A DNA stretch of 64,000 bases from assembly GCF_009720865.1 (NCBI RefSeq), contig NZ_WNLA01000002.1:310001-374000 (forward strand), given 5' to 3'. This document shows positions 38,056-46,453 of this stretch, in pieces. Under the pieces are notes generated by a model. It had not been told where the DNA came from. It did no database searches and saw nothing but the letters and a program-made list of their open reading frames with translations. The stretch comes from Pseudoduganella ginsengisoli (lineage in GTDB: Bacteria; Pseudomonadota; Gammaproteobacteria; Burkholderiales; Burkholderiaceae_D). The first letter of the stretch is position 1. Each line of letters starts with the position of its first letter. The position numbers and the translations under genes are program-made.

Positions 38056-40407
38056 TCAGCGCGCAATGCTGGCGACTTCGCCGTCGCTCAGCGCGGCGCC
38101 ATAAATCCGCAAATCATCCATCGAACCCTTGTACGGCGTATCCCACCAGTTCACACCGAGCGCAAACACGCCATTGGTGGTCGTGAATACGTTGGGGAAG
38201 TTCGTGCCGCTGAAGCGCCTGGCGCCGTTGACGTACACATTGACGGCGCCATTCTTGACGGTGAACGCCACGTGCGACCACTGCCCGGCCGGGATGTTCA
38301 TGCCCAGGCCCGCGTCATACCACGCGGTGCCCGACCACAGCATGGTGGCGCCGCCAACGAAGTCATGGCCTTTCGGCAGGAAGCTGATCCAGGCATCCCC
38401 CGTGCGGGCGCCGAAAAACGCCGTGGTAAAGGCCGTCAGCTGCGCCGGCTTGAGCCACATGGCGACCGTGTACGTGTTGGATGAAATCAGGCCGTCCGGC
38501 AACCGGATGCCGGTGGCGCCATTGAACACGGCGGCGCTGCCCTTGATGCCGGGTTCATACGAAATGCTGCCGCCGGCAATATCGATCTTGCTGCCAACGA
38601 GCGTGCCCGCGCCAAACGCGCCCGTCGCATCGCGCAAATTGCCGTCAAACGTATAGTTGGCCACCATGCTGCCCAGCTTGCGCACAGTGACGGCAAATTG
38701 CTTGACGACGGTCGACGTGCCTTTAGTGATGGTGGCGGTCAACGTCAGGTTCACGTCGCTGGCAGGACTGGTGACTTGCCCCGTGTTGCTCATCACGGCG
38801 GGATTCGACGACTTCCACGTGATCACGGCGTCGCGCGCAGCGCTGGCCGGCAACACCAGGTCGCCCGTCACGGCGCCGGTGTTGCCCAGACTCAGTTCGT
38901 TATAAATGGCGGCCGTTACCTGGCTGTCTGTGCGGGGCATCAGGCGGCTGCCCATGATGGACACGCCTTCACGCGACGTGGCGGTAAACGTGGTCACATA
39001 GCTTTTCGACGTTTCATCCCACTGCGTAAGGAACACACCTTTGAATGGCGGCGAACCGGGCAGGTTGATCTCCACCTGGTAATTGCCCACCAGCGCCCAC
39101 GTTCCCGACACGGCGCCGGTAATGGAACCGTTGGCATTCAGCGTGATCAGCCTGGACTTCTTGATGGTGGCGGAAATGTCTTTCGCATGGTTGACGTACA
39201 TATAGTCGCCCATGATGAATTCACGCCGCACAGGGGCGATGGTTTCATTGGTATTGCGGTATGGCGCCACGACAGGCCAGCCATCGGCATTCATGAACAT
39301 CTGGTGCACACGGATTTCATGCTGTTCGCCCCGTTCCGGGAAGCGGCTGTGGAAAATCAGGAAATGCCTGCCGGTGGCGGCATCGTAATATGCGGAGTTA
39401 TGGCCTGCCGACACGTAGCCGGTGCCGATGCCGGCGCCTGCATCGCCGATTTTGCGCTCGAACAGGAAGTTCCCCATGATCTTCACGCCATACGGCGCGA
39501 TCGACGCATCGTCAAACAGCGGCTTGGACGGGTCGGCCTTGACGTTGGCCATGTTGACGCCCTGCGCATCGTAATATGGGCCATCGGGCGCGGTGGCGCG
39601 CGACACGCGCATGTTGTAGCCGCCATTGGCATCGAGGCCGCCGAAAGACGTGAACATGTAGTAGTACTGCGTGGCGGGGCTGTACATCACGTACGCCCCT
39701 TCTATGCGGCTGTGGTTGCCGCCCATCAGGCGCTTGCCGTAACCTTGCCCGGCCAGCGGCATGCCCGTCACGGGATTCATTTGCATGATGAAGATACCGC
39801 CCGAATACGAACCGTAAATCATCCACAGGCGGCCGCCCTGGTCGAAGAACACGTTGGGGTCCACCGTGTTCGGGTGTTTCAGCGCATCGTATATGGCGCC
39901 GTCATAACTGGCCTGGCCCCACATGCCGGACTTCAGGATAATGCCCTTGTTGACATACGGGCCTTCGATCTTGTCTGCCACGGCCACGCCCAGCGCGGAA
40001 CGGGGCGAATCGCCCTTGCACGCGTTGTAGTACATGTAGTACTTGCCGTCGGCCAGTTTGATCACGTCCGGCGCCCACAACGTCGACGTTTGCGCCCAGC
40101 TGAAGGTTTCAGCCAGTTCCGTGTAGACGTTGGCGGAACCGTTGAGGAACAGGGGATTGGTGGCGCTGACGGATTCCGTCATTTGCGTCCACTTCATCAA
40201 GTCCGTGGTCTTGGCCGACGCCAGGTGCGAGCCAAAGACGTAATACGTGTTGCCCGACTTGATGACGGAAGGGTCGTGGACCGACGCGTTTTGGAAGGCC
40301 ACAGGCGTATAGGCTGCCTGCGCCGAGGCGTTGGGTGCGATCGCGCATGCAGCCAATGCGGCGGCTAGCGGGACCACTGAGCCCCACAGCGAAAAGGATT
40401 TAGTCAA
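38056..40407 (-). CDS. Secreted GH43 arabinan endo-1,5-alpha-L-arabinosidase with Ig-like and LamG domains
   Basis: 783 residues using a TTG start at 40407, chosen because CGGAGA lies 6 bases upstream and the signal peptide then begins at residue 1; an ATG at 40536 would add 43 unlikely residues. The five-bladed GH43 domain spans about 33-380 with catalytic Asp (VHDPSV, D45), modulator Asp (WAPDVI, D114) and acid Glu in RIEGAYVMYSP near 237. A lipocalin-like module follows (VSGTWALVGNYQVEINLPG), then an atrophied Ig-like domain near 510-600 (VITWKSSNPAVMSNTGQVTS) and a C-terminal LamG/concanavalin-like domain (YTFDGNLRDATGAFG). It degrades the arabinan side chains of pectin outside the cell. 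Co-transcribed with the PEP-CTERM gene and divergent from a LacI regulator. Confidence 0.92.
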   Translation of the reverse strand: MTKSFSLWGSVVPLAAALAACAIAPNASAQAAYTPVAFQNASVHDPSVIKSGNTYYVFGSHLASAKTTDLMKWTQMTESVSATNPLFLNGSANVYTELAETFSWAQTSTLWAPDVIKLADGKYYMYYNACKGDSPRSALGVAVADKIEGPYVNKGIILKSGMWGQASYDGAIYDALKHPNTVDPNVFFDQGGRLWMIYGSYSGGIFIMQMNPVTGMPLAGQGYGKRLMGGNHSRIEGAYVMYSPATQYYYMFTSFGGLDANGGYNMRVSRATAPDGPYYDAQGVNMANVKADPSKPLFDDASIAPYGVKIMGNFLFERKIGDAGAGIGTGYVSAGHNSAYYDAATGRHFLIFHSRFPERGEQHEIRVHQMFMNADGWPVVAPYRNTNETIAPVRREFIMGDYMYVNHAKDISATIKKSRLITLNANGSITGAVSGTWALVGNYQVEINLPGSPPFKGVFLTQWDETSKSYVTTFTATSREGVSIMGSRLMPRTDSQVTAAIYNELSLGNTGAVTGDLVLPASAARDAVITWKSSNPAVMSNTGQVTSPASDVNLTLTATITKGTSTVVKQFAVTVRKLGSMVANYTFDGNLRDATGAFGAGTLVGSKIDIAGGSISYEPGIKGSAAVFNGATGIRLPDGLISSNTYTVAMWLKPAQLTAFTTAFFGARTGDAWISFLPKGHDFVGGATMLWSGTAWYDAGLGMNIPAGQWSHVAFTVKNGAVNVYVNGARRFSGTNFPNVFTTTNGVFALGVNWWDTPYKGSMDDLRIYGAALSDGEVASIAR

Positions 40408-40435
40408 TTGAGTCTCCGTTGATATTATTGATTTA

Positions 40436-40476
40436 CCAGCGCTGGCACGATATCCCGCGTATTTTTTTGCGTCCAA
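40436..40476 (-). promoter_or_regulatory. Candidate arabinanase promoter with palindromic operator
   Basis: On the reverse strand, TTGGAC (40476-40471) and TATCGT (40452-40447) form possible -35 and -10 boxes with an 18-base spacer. The perfect palindrome CCAGCGCTGG (40436-40445) adjoins the -10 box on its downstream side, with the central GCGC often seen in LacI-family operators. Confidence 0.45.
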
Positions 40477-40549
40477 TGACCTTTTATGCGCAGTCGATAT
40501 CCAAACAGGTATGGCACAATCACGCTGCACCGACATTCACTGACAACTG

Positions 40550-41605
40550 ATGACTTCACCCCGGGACCGCTCCACACCGCCTGCCGATACCGCACCGCGC
40601 CGTTTAACCATCAAGGACGTGGCGCACGCTGCCGGCGTGTCGCTGACCACCGTGTCGCACGCGCTCAATGACCGTGGCTACGTCGATCCCGACACGCGCG
40701 CCAGGGTCAAACGCATTGCGCAAGAACTGGGCTACCGCCCCAACCTGCGCGCGCAGCGCCTGCGCACCGGCAAGACCAACAGCATTGCCGTGTTTTTCTC
40801 GATGCCGCTGGCCATCGCCGGCGGCCCGGCGCGCATGGGCTTCATGATGGAAATCGTGGCAGCCGCATCGGAAGCGGCCATGCGCCGCAACCTGTCGCTG
40901 GTGCTGGTGCCGCCGCTGGCCGGCGCCAATGATTTTCTTGACGGCCTGGATATCGACGGCGCCATCGTCATTGAACCGGCGCTGGGCGACCCGCAAATCC
41001 CGGCGTTGCGCCAGCGCGGCGTGTGCGTCGTATCGATCGGCCGTCCGCCGGAACCGGAACCGGCAATTCCCTACATCGACCTGCAAACGACCGCGATGGC
41101 GCAACTGTGGTTTGAGCATTTGTATGGCCAGGGTGCGCGCCGCATTGCGCTGCTGGTGGGCGCCCAGCCGCGCCACTCGAACCTGGAAACAGAGCGCGTC
41201 TACCGCGCCTTCGCGGCGGACAAAGGCTTGCCCGTGCTGATCCGCAAAGCCGACGTGCACGTGGGCGAAGCCGCGGGTGCGGCTGCCTGCCGCGAATTAC
41301 TGGCAGAAGATCCTGCCATCGACGCGGTCTGCGTGCCGGTCGATGCCTTCGCCACCGGCACCATGCAGGCGCTGCATGAAGCGGGCCGCCGCGTGCCGCA
41401 CGACGTCAAAGTCGTCACCCGCTACGATGGTTTGCGGGCAAAAAACAGCGTGCCCCCCATTACTGCCGTCGACTTGAACCTGGAGCAGCGGGCCGTCATG
41501 GCGGTGGAATTGCTGTTCGAACACATCTGCGGCGATACCCGCCACGCGATGCTGCCTGGACCGGCGCCCACGCTGATCGTCCGTGCATCGTCCGTGGTTG
41601 CATAA
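40550..41605 (+). CDS. LacI-family transcriptional regulator
   Basis: 351 residues. The LacI helix-turn-helix and hinge lie at residues about 19-70: LTIKDVAHAAGVSLTTVSHA, then NDRGYVDPDTRARVKRIAQE and LGYRPNLRAQRLRTGKTN. The rest is a periplasmic-binding-protein-like effector domain (MGFMMEIVAAASEAAMRRNL, DGAIVIEPALGD, RIALLVGAQPRHSNLETERV, AVCVPVDAFATGTMQALHEA). It sits between the divergent arabinanase and a downstream permease/amidohydrolase operon that has three matching palindromes upstream. Which of the two it controls is open; the repeated operators favour the downstream operon. No strong ribosome site precedes the ATG. Confidence 0.93.
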   Translation: MTSPRDRSTPPADTAPRRLTIKDVAHAAGVSLTTVSHALNDRGYVDPDTRARVKRIAQELGYRPNLRAQRLRTGKTNSIAVFFSMPLAIAGGPARMGFMMEIVAAASEAAMRRNLSLVLVPPLAGANDFLDGLDIDGAIVIEPALGDPQIPALRQRGVCVVSIGRPPEPEPAIPYIDLQTTAMAQLWFEHLYGQGARRIALLVGAQPRHSNLETERVYRAFAADKGLPVLIRKADVHVGEAAGAAACRELLAEDPAIDAVCVPVDAFATGTMQALHEAGRRVPHDVKVVTRYDGLRAKNSVPPITAVDLNLEQRAVMAVELLFEHICGDTRHAMLPGPAPTLIVRASSVVA

Positions 41606-41631
41606 AAACTACACAAAAAATTTGATTGCAT

Positions 41632-41647
41632 CCCAAATCGTTTTTGG
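41632..41647. promoter_or_regulatory. Operator copy 1 for the permease operon
   Basis: CCCAAATCGTTTTTGG matches the palindrome CCCAAATCGATTTGGG at 14 of 16 positions. It fills the 17-base spacer between a possible -35 (TTGCAT, 41626-41631) and -10 (CATACT, 41649-41654), so a bound repressor would block RNA polymerase. Confidence 0.65.
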
Positions 41648-41654
41648 CCATACT

Positions 41655-41672
41655 CCCCAAAACGATTTGGGG
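41655..41672. promoter_or_regulatory. Operator copy 2 for the permease operon
   Basis: CCCCAAAACGATTTGGGG is palindromic except for one central base pair and differs from copy 3 at a single position within the 16-base core. Its centre lies 24 bp from copy 1, and it covers the expected transcription start. Confidence 0.75.
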
Positions 41673-41713
41673 TGATTTTCCGCATGTGAACGTCACCTGT
41701 TTTTTGGGCTCAA

Positions 41714-41730
41714 CCCCAAATCGATTTGGG
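41714..41730. promoter_or_regulatory. Operator copy 3, perfect 16-bp palindrome
   Basis: CCCAAATCGATTTGGG at 41715-41730 (with one further C at 41714) is an exact palindrome with a central CG step, as in many LacI-family operators. Its centre is 59 bp from copy 2 and 34 bases upstream of the permease start codon. Confidence 0.8.
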
Positions 41731-41763
41731 AATTGCCATTGATTCAAAAAAATAGGAGACGCA

Positions 41764-43119
41764 ATGCAAAACCACATCACCGTCGCGCCAGTGGATGAAA
41801 AACTGCCGCTACGCCAACTCATCGCTTTTGGCTTGCAGCACGTGCTGGTCATGGCAGCTTCCCCCATCGCATCAGTCTTCATGATGAGCAAAGCCATGGG
41901 CTTCGCGCCCGGCCTGATGATCAACCTGCTGAGCGCCACGTTCCTCGTTTGCGGACTGGGAACGCTGCTGCAGTCATTCGGCGCACGCGGCATCGGCGCC
42001 AGGCTGCCGTTCATGATGCTGCCGGGCGGCGCCCCGATCCTGATTTTCATCTTGATTGCGCAGCAAACGGACGTGCAGACCGCGTCCGGCGCCGTCATGC
42101 TGACGGGCGTGTTTTACTTCCTCGTGCTGCCGCTGTTCCGCCGCTGCCTGCGCTTTTTCCCTGGGCTCGTGGTGGGCATCATGCTGCTGCTGGTGTCGAT
42201 CAACCTGGCGCAGGTATCGGGCAAGCTGATTGCAGGCCATCCCGGCACGCCGGGTTTCGGCGCCCCGGCCAACCTGCTGCTGGCCTTTGCCACCATTGCA
42301 TTAACAGCCCTGTTTGCGCGCATCGCCACCGGCATGCTGCGCCAGCTGTCGATCTTGCTGGGCCTCGTGGGCGGCGCCGTCGTCGCGGCGCTCAGCGGGC
42401 AATTCCACATGGAGCACGTGTCGCTGTTTCCCTTGTTTAGCACGCCGTCGCTGCTGCCGTTCGGCATGCCGAAATTCGACGTCATGGCAGCGCTGCCGAT
42501 GATGATCTTTGCCGTGATCTCCATGGTGGAGGCCACGGGGCAGACCATGGCCATCGGCGAAGCGGTGGACCAGAAGATCGACCAGCAGCGCGACGTGCCG
42601 CGCACCATCCGCGGCGATGCACTGGTATCCCTGCTGGGCGGCATGTTCGGCACGTCGCTGATCATCACCAGCGGCGAAAACATCGGCATCGTGCGCGCCA
42701 CCGGCGTGCGTTCGCGCTTTGTGACCGCCATGGGCGGCGTGATCCTGATTGTGTTTGCCGTGCTGGCGCCGCTGACGCAATTGATCGGCGCGATACCGGA
42801 AGCCGTGATCGGCGGCACCGGCCTGATCGTGTTTGCCGTGGTCGGCACCATGGGCATCGACATCTTGCGCCGCACGGACTTGCGCGAGCATTCCAACATG
42901 TATGTGGTGGCCGTGGCGCTGTCGGCCGGCCTGCTGCCCATCCTGATCCCCGGTATTTATAACCAGCTGCCCAGCGGCATCCGCATGTTGCTGGGCAATG
43001 GCGTCGCCATCGGCACCATCACGGCAGCCGCCATGAACGTCATCTTTTTCCACCTGGGCGGCGCCCGCGCCAGCCATGCAGCGCCAGCCGAACCACTGCG
43101 CGCCACCGGCACCCACTAA
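41764..43119 (+). CDS. NCS2-family nucleobase (xanthine/uric acid/uracil) permease
   Basis: 451 residues with ATAGGAGACGCA before the ATG. It has about 14 hydrophobic segments; LRQLIAFGLQHVLVMAASPI in helix 1 is the NCS2 QH motif and SGENIGIVRATGVRSRFVTA near 303-322 is a version of the NCS2 signature (usually QNIGV-TGV-SR). These carriers import purine or pyrimidine bases with protons. Glu instead of Gln in the signature region (SGEN) is not the commonest form and suggests a non-standard substrate. First gene of an operon with an amidohydrolase, a TauE-like exporter and a porin. Confidence 0.9.
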   Translation: MQNHITVAPVDEKLPLRQLIAFGLQHVLVMAASPIASVFMMSKAMGFAPGLMINLLSATFLVCGLGTLLQSFGARGIGARLPFMMLPGGAPILIFILIAQQTDVQTASGAVMLTGVFYFLVLPLFRRCLRFFPGLVVGIMLLLVSINLAQVSGKLIAGHPGTPGFGAPANLLLAFATIALTALFARIATGMLRQLSILLGLVGGAVVAALSGQFHMEHVSLFPLFSTPSLLPFGMPKFDVMAALPMMIFAVISMVEATGQTMAIGEAVDQKIDQQRDVPRTIRGDALVSLLGGMFGTSLIITSGENIGIVRATGVRSRFVTAMGGVILIVFAVLAPLTQLIGAIPEAVIGGTGLIVFAVVGTMGIDILRRTDLREHSNMYVVAVALSAGLLPILIPGIYNQLPSGIRMLLGNGVAIGTITAAAMNVIFFHLGGARASHAAPAEPLRATGTH

Positions 43120-43135
43120 ACAGGAATCAATAAAA

Positions 43136-44530
43136 ATGAATCACGCTTTGACTGCGGCCGACCTGGCCAACGGACACCAATTACTGATGCCGGAATGGCT
43201 GCTGCTGAAAGATGGCCCAGTGCGCGGCCATGCGGTACTGGCCAAACAAGGCAAGTTTGCCGCTGTCGGTCCGGCAGCCGAACTGCGCGCACACTATCCG
43301 CACCTGCCCGCGCTGGACTTGCCGCAAACGCTGCTGATGCCGGGCATGGTCGATACGCACAACCACTTGACGCAAGCGTACGGCAAATCGCTCGTGTTTG
43401 GCGAACCGTCTGAAATTTTCCGCCGCATCTGGGTGCCGCTGGAAGGCCAGCTGGATCACCATCACGTATACCTGTCGTCAAAACTGGCTGCGCTGGAAGC
43501 GCTGCGCGGCGGCTTTACCACGGTGGCCGATGCCGGCACCCGCTCCGCCGCCAGCGTCGATGCGATTGCCCGCGCCACCACGGAAGCCGGCGTGCGCTGC
43601 GTGCTGGGTTTGATTTGCAATGACTTGAATGGCAGCGCGGCGCTGGCGGAACCGGGCGAAATCATCGGGCGCGCGGCGCGCCACCTGGCGCAGTGGGAGT
43701 CGCATGCACTGGTGCACCCATCGCTGGCCGTGTCGATCCCGGAAGCGGCCAGCGACAGCATGCTGGCGCAAGTGTCGGGCATGTGCGCGGAAGCGGGCCG
43801 CGTATTCCAGACGCATGCCAATGAACACCTGGTGGCCGTCGAACGCTCGCTGGTGCAGCGCAAATTGCGCCCGATCGAACATTTGCACAAGGTGGGCGCG
43901 CTCGGGCCGCAAGCGCTATTGGCGCACGCCACGCTGGTAACGCCTGGCGAATTGAAAATGCTGGCCGATACCGGCGCCGCCGTCAGCTACAATCCCGTTG
44001 CCAGCGCATGGAAAGGCAATGCCGTGGCGCCCGCGGAATTGATGAACACGTTCGGCATCCGCGTCGGCCTCGGCACCGATGGCACGCGCAGCGACGCGTT
44101 CCGCCTGCTCGACTATGCGGAATCGGCGCAGCGCTTCGCTTACGGCATGGCTGCCGGCGATTCATCATGCGGCGGCGGCGCGGCATGGCTGGAACACGCG
44201 ACGTGGCGCGGCGCCGACGCGCTGGGCTTGCAGCACGTGACAGGCGAAATCGCCGTCGGCAAGGATGCGGACTTCCTGCTGGTCGATCTCGATGTGCCGG
44301 AAATGCAGCCATCGTGGGACATCAGTTGGGAACTGGTGCGCCTGGCCAACCGCGACCAGATCCAGGCTGTCTTCGTGGCAGGCAAGCTGCGGCTGTGGCA
44401 AGGCTGGCCGGTCGACTGGGATGCGAAGGCGCTGATGCGCGACATCAGCGGCGCGGCGCGGACCGCCGTGGCGGCAGCGCCGATCCAGAAGATCCACGGC
44501 TTTGCCAGCGCGCGGGGAGTCCAGCCGTGA
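43136..44530 (+). CDS. Amidohydrolase family deaminase/hydrolase (ATZ/TRZ-like)
   Basis: 464 residues from the ATG at 43136 (ACAGGAATCAATAAAA upstream). The metal-dependent TIM-barrel layout is visible: first metal motif MVDTHNHLTQ (His near 74 and 76), QTHANEHL near 225, LAHATLVTPGE near 263 and GLGTDGTRSDAFRLLDYAES near 312 with the metal Asp. The family includes guanine deaminase, 8-oxoguanine deaminase, SAH deaminase and triazine hydrolases. Coupling to a nucleobase-type permease suggests deamination or hydrolysis of an imported N-heterocycle. The exact substrate cannot be read from the sequence. Confidence 0.9.
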   Translation: MNHALTAADLANGHQLLMPEWLLLKDGPVRGHAVLAKQGKFAAVGPAAELRAHYPHLPALDLPQTLLMPGMVDTHNHLTQAYGKSLVFGEPSEIFRRIWVPLEGQLDHHHVYLSSKLAALEALRGGFTTVADAGTRSAASVDAIARATTEAGVRCVLGLICNDLNGSAALAEPGEIIGRAARHLAQWESHALVHPSLAVSIPEAASDSMLAQVSGMCAEAGRVFQTHANEHLVAVERSLVQRKLRPIEHLHKVGALGPQALLAHATLVTPGELKMLADTGAAVSYNPVASAWKGNAVAPAELMNTFGIRVGLGTDGTRSDAFRLLDYAESAQRFAYGMAAGDSSCGGGAAWLEHATWRGADALGLQHVTGEIAVGKDADFLLVDLDVPEMQPSWDISWELVRLANRDQIQAVFVAGKLRLWQGWPVDWDAKALMRDISGAARTAVAAAPIQKIHGFASARGVQP

Positions 44531-45237
44531 ACATGACTGTCATTGCGCTGATCGCCCTGTCCGTGCTGATTGCCGCCTTCATGCAAAGCACGACGGGCAT
44601 GGGATTCGCGCTGATCGTGGTGCCCGTGTTCGGCATCCTGCAGCCTTCCCTGCTGCCAGGCGGTTTGCTGCTGATGATGCTGCCGCTGAACGCGTATGTC
44701 GCATGGCGCGAACGCAAGGCAATTGATTTCTCCGGCGTCAAATGGATCACGGCAGGCCGCGCCGCCGGCACCTTTGGCGGCTTGTGGGTGCTGGTGGCCG
44801 TGCCGCTGACGTATCTGAACTGGCTGATCGGCGGCAGCACCATCGTCGCCGCGCTGGCCACGCTGGCGGCGCCGGCCTTTTCGCCGGACCGCCGCGCGTT
44901 TGTCGCTTCCGGCCTGTTCACGGGCGTGACGGAAACCGCGACCGGCATCGGCGGCCCGCCGCTGGCCATGGTGTACCAGCACAGCCCAGTCGCCACCTTG
45001 CGCGCTTCCGTGGCATTGAGTTTCCTGATTGGCGAAGTGATTTCGCTGCTGGTCTTGGCCGTCAATGGCCGCATGACGGCAGATGGCCTGGGCCCGCTGC
45101 TTTGGCTGATCCCGGCCATGGTGGCCGGCATCCTGGCCAGCCACACAGTCCACACGCGCGTCAATCCACGCTTCCTGCGCCTGTCCGTGCTGGTGTTTGC
45201 CATCGCGTCCGGCGCCTTCATCCTGATCCGAGGTTAA
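44527..45237 (+). CDS. TauE/SafE (TSUP) family membrane transporter
   Basis: 236 residues from a GTG at 44527 overlapping the amidohydrolase stop (GTGA), with GGGGAG eight bases before it; an ATG two codons in is an alternative. Seven to eight hydrophobic helices with the two TSUP half-motifs: AAFMQSTTGMGFALIVVPVF near residue 12 and GLFTGVTETATGIGGPPLAM near 130. Members export sulfite, sulfoacetate or other organic anions. Here it may export a product of the amidohydrolase, or take up an anion for the same pathway. Confidence 0.9.
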   Translation: MNMTVIALIALSVLIAAFMQSTTGMGFALIVVPVFGILQPSLLPGGLLLMMLPLNAYVAWRERKAIDFSGVKWITAGRAAGTFGGLWVLVAVPLTYLNWLIGGSTIVAALATLAAPAFSPDRRAFVASGLFTGVTETATGIGGPPLAMVYQHSPVATLRASVALSFLIGEVISLLVLAVNGRMTADGLGPLLWLIPAMVAGILASHTVHTRVNPRFLRLSVLVFAIASGAFILIRG

Positions 45238-45241
45238 TACC

Positions 45242-46345
45242 ATGAACCGCACACTTATCGCAGCTGCAAGCACCTTCTTCACGGCCACCCTCGCGCATGC
45301 GCAAAGCAATGTGGCGTTCTATGGCAGCATCGACAGCGGCCCCACTTACGTCAGCAACGTGCGCGGCCATTCCGTCACGCTGGTGGACGACGGCGTGCTG
45401 CAGGCGGACCGCTTTGGCTTGCGCGGCAGCGAAGACCTGGGCGGCGGCACGCGCGCCATCTTCAACCTCGAAGGCGGCTTTGTCGCCAGCACGGGCGCAC
45501 AGCCGCGCGCCGGCGTGCTGTTCAACCGCCAGTCCTATGCGGGGCTGGCGGGCGGCTGGGGCACGCTGGCCATCGGCCACCAGACCAACATGATGTTCGA
45601 TGCCGTGGGCAAGCTCAGTAACGGCGTACTGTTTGGCAGTTTTTATGCTTTCCATCCAGGCAACATCGATGAATTCGCCAACGTCGGACAAGTGGATAAC
45701 GCCGTCAAATTCACCAGCGCGTCCTATGGCGGGCTGACGGCGGGCGCCATGCTGTCACTGGGCGAACAGCCCGGCGATGCCGCGAAAAACCGTGCATTCG
45801 GCGTTAACGCCAGCTATGTGCGGGGGCCGCTGAAACTGGGCGGCGCCTACACCAGCGCGAACAACAAGGCGCTGAACCTCGGCGCTGCGCTGGGCATCAA
45901 AACGCTGCTGGGCCAAAACCTGATCGGCGGCAGCGCCTCGGCGCCTGTCTACACGCCGCTGCAAGCCGATAAAGTGCGCAACACCGGCGTGGGCGCCAGC
46001 TATGCGCTCGATGGCGTGCTGCTGCATGCGGCCATCGGCCACAGCAAAATCCAGACGGCGGCCGGCAGCGTGGCCATGACGACACCGGAAGGCGGCGTCA
46101 ATGTTCAACTGACGCCGGCCGATTCGCTCAATTTCGCCGTATCGTCGACCCGGCTGGCCGATAAACGGTGGCGCCAGTTTGAAATCAATAACGTCGTCAG
46201 CCTGTCCAAGCGCACGGAGGTGTATGCCATGGCCGTGTTCCAGAAAGCCAGCGGCGCCGGCGCTGTGGCAGCCATCAATTCACTGGGGCTGGCGGCCGGC
46301 CAGCGCCAGCACGCCATACGGCTGGGGGTGCACCACCTGTTCTGA
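45242..46345 (+). CDS. Gram-negative trimeric porin of the permease operon
   Basis: 367 residues, CCGAGGTTAATACC before the ATG. Signal peptide ending AHA (about 20), then SNVAFYGSIDSGPTYVSNVR, the first strand of the Burkholderia porin family, FGLRGSEDLGGGTRAIFNLE, and a terminal strand ending in Phe (LGVHHLF). It lies 4 bases after the TSUP gene and is followed by a terminator, so it is the last gene of the LacI-linked operon and probably lets the pathway substrate through the outer membrane. It is a paralogue of the porin at 18259-19305. Confidence 0.93.
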   Translation: MNRTLIAAASTFFTATLAHAQSNVAFYGSIDSGPTYVSNVRGHSVTLVDDGVLQADRFGLRGSEDLGGGTRAIFNLEGGFVASTGAQPRAGVLFNRQSYAGLAGGWGTLAIGHQTNMMFDAVGKLSNGVLFGSFYAFHPGNIDEFANVGQVDNAVKFTSASYGGLTAGAMLSLGEQPGDAAKNRAFGVNASYVRGPLKLGGAYTSANNKALNLGAALGIKTLLGQNLIGGSASAPVYTPLQADKVRNTGVGASYALDGVLLHAAIGHSKIQTAAGSVAMTTPEGGVNVQLTPADSLNFAVSSTRLADKRWRQFEINNVVSLSKRTEVYAMAVFQKASGAGAVAAINSLGLAAGQRQHAIRLGVHHLF

Positions 46346-46381
46346 TACGCCGCTGTTGGAAGATTGTGTCTGCTGTCTCTT

Positions 46382-46407
46382 GCCAGGAACTTGTTCCTGG
46401 CTTTTTT
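46382..46407 (+). terminator. Rho-independent terminator of the permease-porin operon
   Basis: GCCAGGAAC / GTTCCTGGC form a perfect 9-bp stem with a very short loop, followed by six T, 36 bases after the porin stop. Confidence 0.9.
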
Positions 46408-46453
46408 ATTAAAATGGCACGACACTACGTTCATTGCCGCCACATTTGCCGCC

